A DNA stretch of 64,000 bases from assembly GCF_000150275.1 (NCBI RefSeq), contig NW_002060944.1, positions 6,794,564-6,858,563 of the forward strand, in the 5' to 3' direction. Position numbers and translations under genes: made by a program. Below are positions 61,941-64,000 of this stretch, one piece after another. The DNA comes from Trichoplax adhaerens (lineage: Eukaryota > Placozoa > Uniplacotomia > Trichoplacea > Trichoplacidae). Every line of letters begins with the position of its first letter. Positions within the stretch are counted from its first letter, which is position 1. Under the pieces are notes generated by a model. The model saw nothing but the letters and a program-made list of their open reading frames with translations. It searched no databases and was not told the origin of the DNA.

Positions 61941-64000
61941 TCCCAAAATCTAAGAATGCAATGTGGATTGATTTTTCTCTCCTTGACACCGTATCTTCTA
62001 CAGTACAGTCCTATCGTGCTTGTACAGCGCGACCATGGGAAAGGGGTGCACCCCGGTAAAAGTGGAGAATTCTTGCATACAGACCCAAACTACCACGATG
62101 GTTTAGGATGAAAAAAAAAAAAAAGTCTTTATTTCGTCTAGTTGCAAGAGTCGACTAATGAAGTTTGTTAAAAGCAGTAGTAGGAACTAGCCCGTAAATA
62201 GGATTTTTATCTTAACGCGCTGTGAAGACAGTAAAAACTAATGACAACGTTGTCAATGAATCAATCTTTCAATTTCTAGTACTGCGCTGAAGGTAACGCA
62301 CTTCATCAAGTGGGTTCAAGGGGGGGGGGGGAAATTAAAACAAGTGATAATGTACTGCACTATTAATGAACAAGATTCATTTTATTTTACAAAGTTGATC
62401 GAATACTTTGTTGTACCTCATCCAAATACTGTACCAATTCGCCTCAAAACGACGCACAACTACTTTTGCGTCAACACAGGCAGTCATGATATTGAAGAGC
62501 GCAGGATTTTGAATGCAATGTAGAAAAGTCATTTGTCATGGCGCAGGAGGAGCAATTAAGATAGATCGAGTACTTTGATAAATACTTATAGTAAAATTAA
62601 AATGTAATTAATGATATCGCTTTCATCATTGAATAAAGGAAGGGGATTGATCTTTTGTATAAAAAGGCTGCCATTAAAATAAAATGGAAATTTGGGTATA
62701 CGCCCAAAGGAAAAATTATTTCATGCCGTAGTAGCATTGGCTGGCATTATTCCGTTGAAGATCTACCAGTACCTATAGTACTTTACTATACATGATGGGA
62801 CTACCACTGGTGTAGTGTATGTCATGAATACTGCTGTGGATGTCACGCACAGTACTGTTGGCCTACTGCTATCCTTCCTCATGGAAAATGTTCCGCAAAC
62901 AACAATTTATGCTGATATACATTTTCCAAGTTGCAATTGAAGTGATTACTGTAGTCATGAGTTAGGAGGTATGGCTGCCTTTGCGTAGTCTATGGTATAG
63001 TATCATGCCGATTGGTTGGTTATCGGTTTGCTGCTATGATCCACTTTTTTAAGTGAATACCCACACTTAGTCGTCTGTCAGTGGACGACTACGACTGTCC
63101 TGTCCTTGGCAATATCCACTCTTTGTATCTTGTTGAAGTAATAGCAATAACGTTTGAAATTTGACTTGTAGTGAAGTAAAATGAAAAGAACAATTGCATT
63201 TATAGCCCCCATTGGTGGACTCTTATTGGTATTGCAAATCATCCAGTGTGGCAATATTGATCCCTGTGTGCTTGTATGCTGGTTGAAAAGTACTTTTGAA
63301 AAAAAAACTTTGAGTATTGTGCCTACAGTAAGCATTTTGAAATGATTGCTTTTCTACTTCAGTCGCTACTATAGAGTACTGTTGATGTTTGCTTGAAAAA
63401 TAGGGAATAAAGTGTATTTTACTAATGGTTGTGTTGAAGATGAATGCATCGTTGAAATAAAAATGATGGTTTAAGCGACGGCTAGAGGGGGGTAGTATTG
63501 GTGAGAGGGGTGAAAAAGTTGGTGTTGAAAAGCTCTTGGCAGTATGCAGTTACTACGTCTACCGTGTAGGTATAGACACCCCCCCAAAAGGAAGAAAATT
63601 TCACTGCAATAGCAAGGAAAGACGTTGCCACTGCACAATGCGTCGGTTTTCTTTCCATTGCTCAACTACTCCTTCATTTCTACTCTTGTCGTTTGTCATG
63701 GTCGTTGATGAAAGTATGATGGCGATTGTTGGGTTTGAAAGCGCTTGACTAACGTGAACAAGATTGTGTGTGTGTGTGTGTATGTTGGCCACTGTTGGGT
63801 GATTTGTCCATTGGAAGTGGCGTCTAGTCAAGTACAGGAAGCGAAATCCTACTGGGCTTTCAAGAGTAGGGAAGAAGGCAGCCCAAGACAGTTGATTTTT
63901 TTCTATCACATGGATATTATTCAAGCGTAACCTCATTTTTTTCCTATCATGCCCATTAGACACCTACAAGCACTTTTTGCGAATTGTTGAATACTTACCC

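Larger units (their letters stand above)
60272..64000 (-). other. Probable large first intron of the Rac gene, running to the window edge
   Basis: No exon encoding the Rac N-terminus was found in these 3.7 kb. The last bases of the window read GGGTAAGTATTC on the minus strand. That is a GG/GTAAGT donor in exactly the phase needed to join the P-loop exon, so the first coding exon may lie just beyond 64000. The interval contains the 140-bp array, a GA microsatellite at 61922-61940, a G12 run near 62320-62331, and several open frames on both strands at 63.1-63.96 kb that match nothing I know. Confidence 0.5.

Noticed and set aside
63078-63963. Candidate genes from overlapping frames of 61-120 codons at the right edge
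   Set aside because: Frames occur on both strands over the same bases, include CA/TG microsatellite and homopolymer-rich sequence, and resemble no family; they fall in the presumed Rac first intron.

Overview
This window is animal nuclear DNA. The genes are split into many short exons with GT-AG introns, intergenic sequence is strongly AT-rich, and nothing looks like an operon. The gene set (an IMD-SH3 protein of the IRSp53 family, a KCTD2/5/17-type BTB protein, a Rac GTPase with a CLLL tail, DNAL4, ANAPC10, SF3B5, endonuclease V and a TMEM130/PMEL-like glycoprotein) points to an early-branching metazoan. Density of about one gene per 7 kb and high AT content fit a placozoan such as Trichoplax or a relative. 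That assignment is inference, not proof.

Layout. 1-6.7 kb: no gene found; repeats, including a 153-bp tandem array. 6.74-16.62 kb (+): KCTD5-like gene whose 8.6-kb first intron holds degenerate tandem repeats. 18.6-19.3 kb (+): decayed short-chain dehydrogenase, a pseudogene. 19.3-29.9 kb: gene desert with a 100-bp direct repeat flanking a 447-bp segment, possible coding relics and a degenerate array. 29.97-38.76 kb (+): 14-exon IRSp53/BAIAP2-like gene with a 4.7-kb first intron. 40.09-42.25 kb (-): 8-exon endonuclease V, convergent with it. 42.25-45.38 kb: GTAC-palindrome-rich spacer and a 33-bp minisatellite. 45.38-48.71 kb (+): TMEM130-like PKD membrane glycoprotein. 50.00-50.75 kb (-): DNAL4. 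51.88-53.70 kb (+): coiled-coil protein resembling CCDC166/DUF4515, divergent from DNAL4. 54.60-55.29 kb (-): SF3B5 in at least four exons. 57.04-57.57 kb (+): ANAPC10, coding sequence in one exon. 59.28 kb to the right edge (-): Rac GTPase; its first coding exon appears to lie beyond the window.

Functional themes. The IRSp53-like protein and Rac belong to one pathway (Rac to IMD/SH3 adaptor to actin protrusions) and lie about 20 kb apart. DNAL4 and the divergent coiled-coil gene may both be ciliary. The rest are housekeeping genes (splicing, anaphase-promoting complex, inosine-directed nucleic acid repair). No bacterial-type operon, CRISPR array, rRNA or convincing tRNA was seen. Exon boundaries were read by eye from splice signals, reading phase and family similarity. 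Where I give an exon list, the coding length closes in frame.
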